Shown here: positions 1 to 6,467 of the stretch, in pieces | How positions within the stretch are numbered: the first letter of the stretch is position 1 | Layout: every line of letters starts with the position of its first letter | Assembly: GCF_018918025.1 (NCBI RefSeq) | Contig: NZ_JAHLPT010000007.1 | Coordinates: 41,542 to 105,541 of the forward strand | DNA from: Oscillibacter sp. MSJ-31 | GTDB taxonomy: Bacteria > Bacillota > Clostridia > Oscillospirales > Oscillospiraceae | Reading direction: 5' to 3' | DNA: 64,000 bases | Translations under genes and position numbers: made by a program | The notes under the pieces: model-generated | The model's database searches: none | Seen by the model: the letters and a program-made list of their open reading frames with translations, nothing else | What the model was told of the DNA's origin: nothing

Positions 1-722
1 CATAGAACATCGGTTATCAACTCCGCCACCTCATCCACGTCCTCACGGTTGAACTGGGTACAGAGGGCAGCGTAGTCAATACTTTCCCGCACATCTCTCC
101 CGCAATCAATCCGATCTATCCATCCTGTTCCCGGAGGGGAGGGGGATGGATGGACAGATGGATCAAGCTGAATGGGGTCAGTTTGATTTGATTCAATATA
201 GATTGCGTCCGATTTTCCGAAGTCTGCACTTCCGAAAACCGGAAGTCTTGACTTCTGCTTTTCGGAACTCTTGACTTCCGATTTTCCGAAGTCTTGACTT
301 CCGAAAATCGGAAGTCTGGGAATGTCCTGCGGCTGGGAGGGTTGCGGCGGTTTTTCGCCGGTGGTGAACCGCTTGACATAGATTTTTGCAGGACGGCCCT
401 GGCCCCGCTTGACGCGCTCGATCAGGCCAAAACCCTTGCCTGTGTCCAACTCGGCCAGCAGCTTGACGGCCTTCTCATGCCCGCAGCCCAGGTCTGCCTG
501 TATCTCGTCCAGTGTGTAGTAGATATAAACACGGCCTTGGTCGTCGTACCAGCCGTTTTTAGCGGACAGCCCCATGCGGTCAAGGAGAAGGCCATAGAGC
601 AGCTTGGCGTCGGTAGACAGCTTCTTGAACTGTTCGCCGGTGATAAGCTGGCGGGGGATACGGTAGAACGAAAATTGATTGCTTTCGTCGCCGTAATAAT
701 AGTCAAATGCTTGCTTGCCCAC
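1..722 (-). CDS. repA: RepA_N-type replication initiator, partial (runs off left edge)
   Basis: An open frame on the minus strand starts at a GTG (722) with a good GGAGGTGAG ribosome site just upstream, and has no stop before base 1. The product begins with GKQAFDYYYGDESNQFSFYR, then IPRQLITGEQFKKLS and a winged-helix-like segment ending in GRPAKIYVKRF. This is typical of replication initiator protein A (RepA_N) of Firmicutes plasmids and integrative elements, which opens the origin to start replication. After about residue 120 the protein becomes a low-complexity linker encoded by the 23-bp repeats at 208-316. It probably belongs to a separate mobile element lying mostly to the left. The C-terminal part is outside the window. 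Confidence 0.75.
   Translation of the reverse strand, partial: MGKQAFDYYYGDESNQFSFYRIPRQLITGEQFKKLSTDAKLLYGLLLDRMGLSAKNGWYDDQGRVYIYYTLDEIQADLGCGHEKAVKLLAELDTGKGFGLIERVKRGQGRPAKIYVKRFTTGEKPPQPSQPQDIPRLPIFGSQDFGKSEVKSSEKQKSRLPVFGSADFGKSDAIYIESNQTDPIQLDPSVHPSPSPPGTGWIDRIDCGRDVRESIDYAALCTQFNREDVDEVAELITDVL
208..316. repeat. Five 23-bp-spaced iterons inside repA
   Basis: Five related units of about 21 bp start near 208, 227, 250, 273 and 296. The last, GACTTCCGA-AAA-TCGGAAGTC (296-316), is a perfect inverted repeat; the others are variants. In RepA_N plasmids the origin lies within the rep coding sequence as repeats bound by the Rep protein, so these are probably the origin iterons. Confidence 0.65.
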
Positions 723-1040
723 GTTCTCACCTCCATTGGGCAAAAAGAAAGGCGCCCCTTACGGAGCGCCTGGACTACGGGCTTTCCACCCGCTTTCTTC
801 TTTTTTCTGCACCTTTTTCAATTTGGGATAGTAACAATGATAGCAAGCAACTTACTCAACAAAGGTTTTTAAGGGAAATTGTAGATGGCCCTCGTCTGCC
901 TGTGTCGGGGCAATTTTTACTGGCCGCCACATACCACCATTCTTTTTTGCTCGATTTTCCTCGATAAGATTGTGCTTGATACCCTAAAATCTCGTTATCA
1001 TAGAAGTGCGCCGCTTGGGATACCAAAGCCTATAAGAAAA
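723..1040. other. Intergenic, no gene seen
   Basis: Region between repA and the NhaC gene. It holds a GC-rich hairpin at about 749-772 (AAGGCGC...GCGCCT) shortly upstream of the repA start. No ORF with a ribosome site and no recognised RNA was found. Confidence 0.5.
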
Positions 1041-1075
1041 CGCTCCGACCGAAAATCGGTCGGAGCGTTTTTATC
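1041..1075 (-). terminator. Strong intrinsic terminator of the NhaC gene
   Basis: A perfect 12-bp stem, CGCTCCGACCGA-AAA-TCGGTCGGAGCG (1041-1067), is flanked by T-runs on both strands. It lies just after the stop of the antiporter gene and could act in both directions. Confidence 0.85.
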
Positions 1076-1103
1076 GGCGGAAGCAGTGCGCAGAGCCTTA
1101 CGC

Positions 1104-2612
1104 TCAGGCGGCCTTCCTGCTCTGCACGGAGCGGATGACCAGCAGCGTGCCGATGACCATGACCACGCCGATGGCGAGGCTGATGACCACGTTGCGGATA
1201 AACGCCGCAAGGATGTAGTTCACAAAGCAGATGGCAGCCACGGTGACGGCGTAGGGGATCTGCGTGGAGACATGCTCGATGTGGTTGCAGTTCGCACCGG
1301 CGGACGCCATGATGGTGGTGTCGGAGATGGGGGAGCAGTGGTCGCCGCAGACCGCACCGGCGAGACAGGCGGAAATGCCCATGATCTGCAGGTCGGGAGC
1401 CGCGTTGAAGATAGGAAGCACGATGGGGATGAGGATGCCGAAGGTGCCCCAGCTCGTGCCGGTGGCGAAGGCCAGCAGGCAGGCGACCACGAAGATGATA
1501 GCGGGCAGCAGCATGAAGAGACCTTCGGACGCCTGCTTCATCAGACCTTCCACATAATCGGCGGCGCCGAGGAGACCCGTCATGCTCTTGAGGGAGACGG
1601 CGAAGGTGAGGATCAGAATGGCGGGGACCATGGCGTTGAAGCCCTTGGTCATGCAGCCCATAGCGCCCTTGAAGGTGATGACACGGCGCGCGCAGAGGTA
1701 GATGATGGACAGGACCAGCGCGATCAACGCGCCCCAGGGCAGGCCCACAAAGGCATCGGTATCACCGAAGGCTGCGATGAAGTCGCCCGCGTTGGTCTCA
1801 GGATCCCAAAAGCCGCCGACGTAGATCAGACCGATGACGCAGAAGATGATGAGCAGGAAGATGGGAATGAGCATATCCCACATATTCGCGCGAGAGGAGC
1901 CCTCCTCGTGCTCGTCGCTCAGCGCGCCGAGGTCGCCGGTCTGGGCAGCCTTGAGCTCTGCCGCGGCCATGGGACCGTAGTCCACACCGAGAACGACCAT
2001 GGTGATGACGAACACGATGGTGAGCAGAGAGTAGAAGTTATAGGGAATGGCCTCAATGAAGAGCTGGATGCCGGACACGCCGGTGTCGAGCTTCGCGGCG
2101 ACGCCGGAGACGGCGGCCGCCCACGAGGAGATCGGCGCGATCATGCAGATCGGCGCGGCGGTGGCGTCAATGAGGTAGGCGAGCTTCACGCGGGAGATCT
2201 TCTGGCTGTCGGTCACGGGCGTCATGACGGAGCCGACGGTGAGGCAGTTGAAGTAGTCGTCGATGAAGATCAGCACGCCGAGGGCGAAGGTGGCGAGCAG
2301 CGCACCGGCCTTGGAATGGATGTGGCTCGCGGCCCAGCGGCCGAAGGCGGCGGAGCCGCCGGTGGCGTTGACGAGCGCGACCATCACGCCGAGGATCACG
2401 AGGAAGAGGAAGATGCCGGCGTTGTCGGCGATGGCGGCGGTCAGACCGTCGTTGATGATGGTGTCGAGCGCGCCGATGGGGCTGAAGTCCGTGGCGAGCA
2501 GGGCGCCGACGACGATGCCGATGAAGAGGGAGGAGTAGGTCTCCTTCGTCAGCAGGGCAAGGCCGATGGCGACGATCGGGGGAACGAGGGACCAGAAGGT
2601 GTTGACAAACAT
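1104..2612 (-). CDS. nhaC: NhaC-family antiporter under lysine riboswitch (probable lysine transporter)
   Basis: 502-residue integral membrane protein with about a dozen hydrophobic segments. It contains the family-like stretches FIDDYFNCLTVGSVM, APICMIAPISSWAA and ATGTSWGTFGILIP. Members of this family (COG1757) exchange cations or carry amino acids across the cytoplasmic membrane. The ATG at 2612 is preferred because AAAGGAG lies just upstream; a 10-codon longer frame lacks a site. The leader holds an L-box and terminator, and NhaC-type genes under an L-box are generally annotated as lysine transporters (LysW type). Uptake of lysine when it is scarce is therefore the likely role. The transported substrate is inferred from the riboswitch, not from the protein. 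Confidence 0.85.
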   Translation of the reverse strand: MFVNTFWSLVPPIVAIGLALLTKETYSSLFIGIVVGALLATDFSPIGALDTIINDGLTAAIADNAGIFLFLVILGVMVALVNATGGSAAFGRWAASHIHSKAGALLATFALGVLIFIDDYFNCLTVGSVMTPVTDSQKISRVKLAYLIDATAAPICMIAPISSWAAAVSGVAAKLDTGVSGIQLFIEAIPYNFYSLLTIVFVITMVVLGVDYGPMAAAELKAAQTGDLGALSDEHEEGSSRANMWDMLIPIFLLIIFCVIGLIYVGGFWDPETNAGDFIAAFGDTDAFVGLPWGALIALVLSIIYLCARRVITFKGAMGCMTKGFNAMVPAILILTFAVSLKSMTGLLGAADYVEGLMKQASEGLFMLLPAIIFVVACLLAFATGTSWGTFGILIPIVLPIFNAAPDLQIMGISACLAGAVCGDHCSPISDTTIMASAGANCNHIEHVSTQIPYAVTVAAICFVNYILAAFIRNVVISLAIGVVMVIGTLLVIRSVQSRKAA

Positions 2613-2640
2613 GAGGAATTCTCCTTTCGTGCGTCTGCAC

Positions 2641-2678
2641 AAAAAATTTAAGCCATGATGCTTCCATCATGACTTAAA
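2641..2678 (-). terminator. Attenuator terminator of the lysine riboswitch
   Basis: Hairpin TTTAAGTCATGATG-GAAG-CATCATGGCTTAAA followed by six Ts on the minus strand, between the riboswitch aptamer and the NhaC start. It is the expected premature terminator formed when lysine is bound. Confidence 0.85.
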
Positions 2679-2714
2679 CACAACACCTTTTGCAAATACG
2701 CTTTCGGTCGTATT

Positions 2715-2890
2715 CCGATCATGACAGCTCTCCGCCTTTCGGCGACAGTCCGACGGATGTTATCCCCCGGCCCGGTGAACACACGCACAGGAATCCGTGT
2801 GTCCCCTCGGCGGCCGCCCCTTTCGCTCTCCGGTTCCTGCCGGTTATGCAGAGCTACTGATGTTGGCCGCGCCTCTATCAAGACTTATTA
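2715..2890 (-). promoter_or_regulatory. Lysine riboswitch (L-box) aptamer
   Basis: The minus strand carries the L-box landmarks in order: GATAGAGGCGCG and CATCAGTA near the 5' side (2880-2860), GCGAAAGGGGCGGCCGCCGA in the middle, and GGACTGTCG with GGAGAGCTGTCA at the 3' side (about 2750-2720). TGATAG pairs with CTGTCA to close P1. The match to the known lysC L-box core, the downstream terminator and the downstream transporter gene agree. Confidence 0.85.
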
Positions 2891-2901
2891 AAAACAAGGA
2901 T

Positions 2902-2929
2902 AGTATACACCATTGCCGCGTTTTGTCAA
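2902..2929 (-). promoter_or_regulatory. Sigma-A promoter of the riboswitch-NhaC transcript
   Basis: TTGACA (2924-2929) and TATACT (2902-2907), 16-bp spacing, just upstream of the L-box. Confidence 0.8.
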
Positions 2930-2995
2930 GAGAAAATGTAAAATTTTTGCGGCTTCTTTTGGTCATTTCGCGAATTTTGCCGCTTTCGGTGGGGT

Positions 2996-4135
2996 TCAGC
3001 TCTGCGGTCCCATGCAGAAGCCACGCGCAAGACAGCGTCCCAGCATCTGCACGAAGGTCACATGGCCCACGTCCTCGCCCGCGAGGATGGGCAGCTCGGC
3101 GACCGTGTTCCCCGCCGCGTCGCGCACCGTGAGCTGACCGAGCGTGTCGCCCGCGTATACCGGCGCGGCGACGCTTTCCGCCAGCGCGACCTCCTTCGTC
3201 AGGCCGTTTGCCAGCGCCTTTTCCACCAGCAGGGCGTTCTCGCTCGTGAGCACCGGTTGCACCGTGCCGCGCACGCCGAGCGTCACCGGTACGGGCGGCA
3301 GCACTTCGTCGGGTGTGACGGTCACGAGCGACCAGGTCGAAAAGCCGTAGTTGAGCAGGCTCTTGGCGTCGGAGAAGCGCTCGTCGCTTGTCTTGCCCTT
3401 GAGCACGACCGCGATGAGCTCCATGCCGTTTTTCTCCGCCGTCGCGCTCAGGCAATAGCCCGCCGAGCCGGTCGAGCCGGTCTTGAGGCCGGTTGCGCCG
3501 TCGTAGAAGCGGATGAGCTTGTTTGTATTTACGAGCATGGACTCTCCGCCGCGCAGCGAATCCATCCAGACGGTCGTGAATTGCCGGATGTCGGGGTGCC
3601 TGAGGATCAGCTCGCGCGACATGAGCGCGATGTCATAGGCGCTCGTGAGGTGTCCCGCCGCGGGCAGGCCCGTGCAGTTGACGAAGTGCGTGTCATTCAT
3701 GCCGAGCTCCTGCGCCCGCGCGTTCATGCGCTCCACGAAGGCGTCCTCGCTGCCGGCAAGGTGCTCGGCGAGCGCCACCGCCGCGTCGTTGCCCGAGACG
3801 ATGCACACAGCCTTGAGCAGGTCGCGCACCGTCATCTGTTCGTTCTCCTTGAGCCAGATCTGGCTGCCGCCCATGCCCGCCGCGTGCGCCGAGCCCGTCA
3901 CCACATCGTCGTAGGAGAGCGCGCCGGAGTCGATGGCCTCCATCACCAGCAGCAGCGTCATGATCTTCGTCACGCTCGCCGGCTCACGCGGCGTGTGTTC
4001 ATCCTGCGCAAAGAGCACCGTGCCGGTCTGCTTTTCCATCAGCAGTGCGCTCGGACAGCTCACCGCCGGCCCCGCTGCCGCGGCGCTGACGCACAGGGCG
4101 AAGGCTGCCAGCAGAGAAAATACCGTTCGTTTCAT
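2996..4135 (-). CDS. D-alanyl-D-alanine carboxypeptidase (class C-type low-mass PBP)
   Basis: 379-residue exported serine peptidase of the S11 family (DacA/DacF type) that trims the terminal D-alanine from peptidoglycan stem peptides. It has an N-terminal signal peptide (MKRTVFSLLAAFALCVSAAAA). The three catalytic motifs are all present: SVTK at residues 54-57, SGN at 114-116 and KTG at 218-220. A C-terminal beta domain of the kind that sits beneath the catalytic domain follows. The start at 4135 follows AAGGAG with 8-nt spacing; an in-frame GTG three codons upstream overlaps that site and is less likely. The gene is GC-rich like the antiporter gene and is a chromosomal flank rather than ICE cargo. 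Confidence 0.9.
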   Translation of the reverse strand: MKRTVFSLLAAFALCVSAAAAGPAVSCPSALLMEKQTGTVLFAQDEHTPREPASVTKIMTLLLVMEAIDSGALSYDDVVTGSAHAAGMGGSQIWLKENEQMTVRDLLKAVCIVSGNDAAVALAEHLAGSEDAFVERMNARAQELGMNDTHFVNCTGLPAAGHLTSAYDIALMSRELILRHPDIRQFTTVWMDSLRGGESMLVNTNKLIRFYDGATGLKTGSTGSAGYCLSATAEKNGMELIAVVLKGKTSDERFSDAKSLLNYGFSTWSLVTVTPDEVLPPVPVTLGVRGTVQPVLTSENALLVEKALANGLTKEVALAESVAAPVYAGDTLGQLTVRDAAGNTVAELPILAGEDVGHVTFVQMLGRCLARGFCMGPQS

Positions 4136-4225
4136 GGGATGCACTCCTTTTTATGTCCTTTGCCCCATCCTATGCCGCCCGCCGGGGGCATATACGGAAA
4201 ACTGTGCCGGCAGGCAAATTTCGCC

Positions 4226-4254
4226 TTGCATTGCGCGGGGAAGTCTGCTATAAT
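4226..4254 (+). promoter_or_regulatory. Promoter of the broken tRNA-Gly
   Basis: TTGCAT (4226-4231), 17 bp, TATAAT (4249-4254), directly before the tRNA-Gly remnant. The -10 context GCTATAATAGCC is the same as before the intact tRNA at 4500. Confidence 0.65.
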
Positions 4255-4265
4255 AGCCTCACTTT

Positions 4266-4303
4266 GCAGGGTTAGTACATCGGTAGTGCATCGGCTTCCC
4301 AAG
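4266..4303 (+). pseudogene. 5' half of tRNA-Gly(CCC), interrupted in the anticodon loop
   Basis: GCAGGGTTAGTACATCGGTA and the following bases match a tRNA-Gly 5' half: acceptor strand GCAGGGT, D arm GTACATCGGTAGTGC, anticodon 5' stem TCGGC and loop TTCCCAA. After CTTCCCAAG the sequence turns into unrelated AT-rich DNA, so the 3' stem, T arm and acceptor are missing. The break lies in the anticodon loop, as expected for a tyrosine integrase that targets tRNA genes. Confidence 0.75.
4295..4303. other. Candidate attL core (CTTCCCAAG)
   Basis: CTTCCCAAG recurs at 4529-4537 and 61224-61232, each time as the anticodon loop of a tRNA-Gly(CCC). Here the tRNA is broken at it, which suggests the left ICE junction. 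Confidence 0.5.
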
Positions 4304-4499
4304 TATCCATAAACATTTTAGAAAAACCCAGCAATATCAAGGGCTGGCGGGTTTTTCGGACAGGCCAAAAGGCCAAATGTTATGGTATGTATATGGTATT
4401 ATAATCGTTAATCGGGAACAATCGGGTTGTATATGTTATGATGTAGCATATTGATATTTCATTTCTCATATGCTATAATAGCCCCTGTCAAGAGAATAT
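4304..4499. other. Left-end intergenic region with terminator-like hairpin and arm-site repeats
   Basis: AAAAACCC...GGGTTTTT forms an imperfect hairpin at 4322-4356. ATGTATATGGT (4387-4397) and TTGTATATGTTATG (4427-4440) resemble TTGTATATGGT and GTATATGTTATAAT at 60916-60942 near the integrase. A promoter for the next tRNA is at 4451-4479. Confidence 0.45.
4451..4479 (+). promoter_or_regulatory. Promoter of tRNA-Gly(CCC)
   Basis: TTGATA (4451-4456), 17 bp, TATAAT (4474-4479), 20 bp before the tRNA. Confidence 0.65.
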
Positions 4500-4573
4500 G
4501 CGGGTATAATTCATCGGTAGAATGCGACCTTCCCAAGGTTGATAGGTGGGTTCGACTCCCATTACCCGCTCCA
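4500..4573 (+). tRNA. tRNA-Gly(CCC)
   Basis: Complete cloverleaf: acceptor GCGGGTA pairs with TACCCGC, D arm ATTCATCGGTAGAAT, anticodon stem CGACC/GGTTG with loop TTCCCAA (anticodon CCC), T arm with GGTTCGACTCC, and encoded CCA at 4571-4573. It lies about 200 bp inside the probable left ICE end. Confidence 0.9.
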
Positions 4574-4575
4574 GA

Positions 4576-4606
4576 AAGAACATCCTTTACGGATGTTCTT
4601 TTTTAT
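4576..4606 (+). terminator. Terminator of tRNA-Gly
   Basis: AAGAACATCC-TTTAC-GGATGTTCTT followed by a T-run, immediately after the tRNA. Confidence 0.85.
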
Positions 4607-4619
4607 TAAGCATTATACC

Positions 4620-4655
4620 GTTATATTTTCGGTGTCTGCCGTGTAGTATATATAG
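4620..4655 (+). promoter_or_regulatory. ICE-type promoter for a small RNA
   Basis: GTTATA (4620-4625), exactly 18 bp, TAGTAT (4644-4649) followed by ATATAG. It faces a terminated stretch with no ORF. Confidence 0.65.
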
Positions 4656-4656
4656 T

Positions 4657-4727
4657 GATTTGCTACGCGGCATCACCTCCTGTAATTAGGACCGCCTCAT
4701 CTTGTGTGAGACGGTCCTATTGTTTTT
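4657..4727 (+). ncRNA. Candidate small RNA with anti-Shine-Dalgarno motif
   Basis: A transcript from the promoter at 4620 would be about 70 nt. It begins near GATTTGCTACGCGGC, carries ATCACCTCCTG (the same string as the 3' end of 16S rRNA) at 4671-4681, and ends in the hairpin AGGACCG..CTCA / TGAG..CGGTCCT (4688-4718) with a T-run. No start codon with a ribosome site is present. Its C-rich stretch would pair with AGGAGGTGA, a common ribosome site in this element. Confidence 0.5.
4688..4727. terminator. Bidirectional terminator
   Basis: Stem 4688-4718 followed by TATTGTTTTT on the plus strand. It lies between the small RNA (+) and the end of the gene at 4726-4935 (-). Confidence 0.6.
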
Positions 4728-4935
4728 ATCCCTTATAATCTCTTGAAATTAGTTTTCCTGCTTCACGGACTAACTCATGGGTATATTCCGAAACATGGTC
4801 AGATACCAGATGCCATTGACCTTTAAACTTGAATTGAAGAACTCCGTCAATTATTTTGGTGGGACAGGTATATCTTCTTCCGCCTGCCGTTATCTGGACC
4901 CAATTCAACACCTTATTGATTCCTAATATCAACAA
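4726..4935 (-). CDS. Small hypothetical protein coupled to the HTH gene
   Basis: 69-residue protein, MLILGINKVLNWVQITAGGR and onward, with no family I can name. It starts at a TTG only 6 nt after the stop of the excisionase-like gene. That gene's end, AAAGGACGGTGA, supplies the ribosome site, so the two are translationally coupled. The composition (basic C terminus, KLISRDYKG) does not suggest membrane location. A role beside the HTH protein in excision or its control is only a guess from position. The TTG start is uncertain. Confidence 0.45.
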   Translation of the reverse strand: MLILGINKVLNWVQITAGGRRYTCPTKIIDGVLQFKFKGQWHLVSDHVSEYTHELVREAGKLISRDYKG

Positions 4936-4941
4936 TGTCGC

Positions 4942-5304
4942 TCACCGTCCTTTAAATAATGTCTTATACTTGTCGAGATTTCCTTGCTGCCGTTCCCGTT
5001 CCTGCTCTTCGATACCTCTTTCGATAAAACTGATAAGGTCCCGCTTCGTGATACGGAACTGTTTCCCATCTGGTTTGAAATAGGGAAGTTTTCCAGAATG
5101 AATAAGGGCATATACGGCTTTCTTATTTATCTTCAAATAGTCTGCTACATCATCAACAGTAAAGATGCTGCTTAATTCTGGAATTAGTTCATAGTCTGGC
5201 GTGGAAGAATGGTTTTCTATTTTGGCTGCTATACGGCTACAAATAAAATCGTCAACATTCTTCTCGATTTGGAAGCGGTCCATTGGCTCGAAGTAAATAT
5301 CCAT
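4942..5304 (-). CDS. Excisionase-family helix-turn-helix protein
   Basis: 120-residue protein whose centre, IFTVDDVADYLKINKKAVYA followed by LIHSGKLPYFKPDGKQFRIT, is a MerR-like HTH_17 (excisionase family) DNA-binding domain. The C terminus is a charged helix. The ATG at 5304 has AGGGGGAG just upstream; a longer 141-residue frame has no site. It sits near the left ICE end and is divergent from the DUF262 gene, with a 17-bp palindrome in its promoter that suggests autoregulation. It may be the recombination directionality factor for the integrase at the other end, which in the circular form would be nearby. It could equally be a plain regulator. Confidence 0.7.
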   Translation of the reverse strand: MDIYFEPMDRFQIEKNVDDFICSRIAAKIENHSSTPDYELIPELSSIFTVDDVADYLKINKKAVYALIHSGKLPYFKPDGKQFRITKRDLISFIERGIEEQERERQQGNLDKYKTLFKGR

Positions 5305-5326
5305 TGTGCTCCCCCTCTCATAAAAA

Positions 5327-5343
5327 CATAATACGATATTATG
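5327..5343. promoter_or_regulatory. 17-bp palindromic operator
   Basis: Perfect inverted repeat CATAATA-CGA-TATTATG overlapping the -10 of the HTH gene (minus strand TTGCTT, 17 bp, TATTAT). It is a likely binding site for that HTH protein. Confidence 0.5.
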
Positions 5344-5368
5344 TGCCAAAAAGCAACAAAAAGACAAA

Positions 5369-5397
5369 TTGACATATTTTTAGAGAAATGATAATAT
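5369..5397 (+). promoter_or_regulatory. Sigma-A promoter of the DUF262 gene
   Basis: TTGACA (5369-5374), 17 bp, TAATAT (5392-5397). This is one of the few ICE genes with an ordinary promoter. Confidence 0.7.
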
Positions 5398-5432
5398 GCT
5401 TTTATACAATACTGAAAGGGGAACCTGTCATT

Positions 5433-6425
5433 ATGGATACTACTATCAAAGTCAGGACAGTTCAATCTTTACTCAAAGATATCGCCAAGGGCAAAATCAA
5501 TTTTACCTCTTACCTTCAGAGAAAAGAGGGCCAGTGGCTTCCTGCTCAACAGTCCAAGTTTATCGATACCCTTATGCGTGGTTATCCCATTCCGCCTGTC
5601 TATGCGGTCGCATATACTACCCCCGAAGGTGAAAGCGTCCAGACCATTATTGATGGTTGCCAGCGTCTTTCCACTCTTCGAGATTTTACCGAAAACAAGG
5701 GCCACGGCTTCAAGCTGAAAAAGCTGGATACCTTTGCCTATGACGGCAAGGTTGAAGTCGAATATAACGGCCTTATGTATTATAAGCTGCCCGAAGAACT
5801 TCAGGACAAGATTATGGCCTCTGAAATTCAGGTCATCACTCTCGAAGATGCGTCCCCTGAAGATATCGTTGAGATTTTCGACCGCCTCAACAACGGCGTG
5901 GCTCTTTCCAAGGCCCAGAAGAATAAGACAGTTATGGGCTATGAACTGGCAATGAAAGTCAGAGAACTCGCCAATCTTCCTGTTATGTCCCGTCTGGGCC
6001 TCACGCCTGGACAGGTGAAGAAAGATGAAAACGAAATGGTCATCTGCCAGACCTTTATGCTCTGCTCTGGCACATCTACCGGCCTTTCTGCCAAGGAAGT
6101 CAAGGAATTCCTGAAAGGGTTCGCCAACAGCGTCAGTAAGGATGAAATCGTTGACGGTGTTGCGAAGTCTCTTTCCATTCTCGATAGCATCATTGGGAAC
6201 GATGAGTTCAGGAATGTGAAGAAATCTATGGTTGCTCCGCTTCTCTACACTATCTACGGCATCAAAGATGATGAAGCAGCTATTGACCGTTTCAAAATGA
6301 ACTTCCGTAAATTCATTTCCGAAAAGGATACGAACGAAGAATACGCCAAGTTCGCAAAGTTCCACACCACAAGCAGAGAGAATACCGAAGGCCGCGTGGC
6401 ATTCCTCCAGGAACTCACAAAGTAA
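5433..6425 (+). CDS. DUF262 (ParB/GmrS-like) domain protein
   Basis: 330-residue soluble protein. The N-terminal half has the DUF262 layout: FTSYLQRKEGQWLPAQQSKF, then TLMRGYPIPPVYAV, then IIDGCQRLSTLRDF. The last matches the family motif DGQQRLTTL, with Cys replacing the first Gln after DG. DUF262 proteins are ParB-like nucleotide-binding or nuclease domains, best known from GmrSD-type anti-phage restriction. No DUF1524 HNH partner domain is fused or adjacent, so nuclease activity is doubtful. The ATG at 5433 follows AAAGGGG. It stands alone with its own promoter and terminator, as defence or regulatory cargo would. Confidence 0.65.
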   Translation: MDTTIKVRTVQSLLKDIAKGKINFTSYLQRKEGQWLPAQQSKFIDTLMRGYPIPPVYAVAYTTPEGESVQTIIDGCQRLSTLRDFTENKGHGFKLKKLDTFAYDGKVEVEYNGLMYYKLPEELQDKIMASEIQVITLEDASPEDIVEIFDRLNNGVALSKAQKNKTVMGYELAMKVRELANLPVMSRLGLTPGQVKKDENEMVICQTFMLCSGTSTGLSAKEVKEFLKGFANSVSKDEIVDGVAKSLSILDSIIGNDEFRNVKKSMVAPLLYTIYGIKDDEAAIDRFKMNFRKFISEKDTNEEYAKFAKFHTTSRENTEGRVAFLQELTK

Positions 6426-6431
6426 TAATAA

Positions 6432-6467
6432 AAGACCAGGTAAGAAATTACCTGGTCTTATTTTTTT
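6432..6467. terminator. Terminator of the GACCAGGTAA family
   Basis: AAGACCAGGTAA-GAAA-TTACCTGGTCTT with flanking T/A runs, between converging genes. Near-identical hairpins follow three DUF4116 genes (17797, 27893, 59459). Confidence 0.85.

Noticed and set aside
885..2651. Long plus-strand frame (588 codons) over the NhaC gene
   Set aside because: Antisense shadow of the GC-rich antiporter gene; product is a His/Asp/Gly-rich artefact, no ribosome site.
3062..4312. Plus-strand frame (416 codons) over the carboxypeptidase
   Set aside because: Arg/His-rich antisense artefact of a gene with all three PBP motifs on the other strand.
4304..4360. Group II intron or other RNA at the broken tRNA
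   Set aside because: Only a simple imperfect hairpin is seen; no conserved intron core.
5469..6365. 298-codon minus-strand frame opposite the DUF262 gene
   Set aside because: Shadow frame; the DUF262 motifs and sigma-A promoter are on the plus strand.
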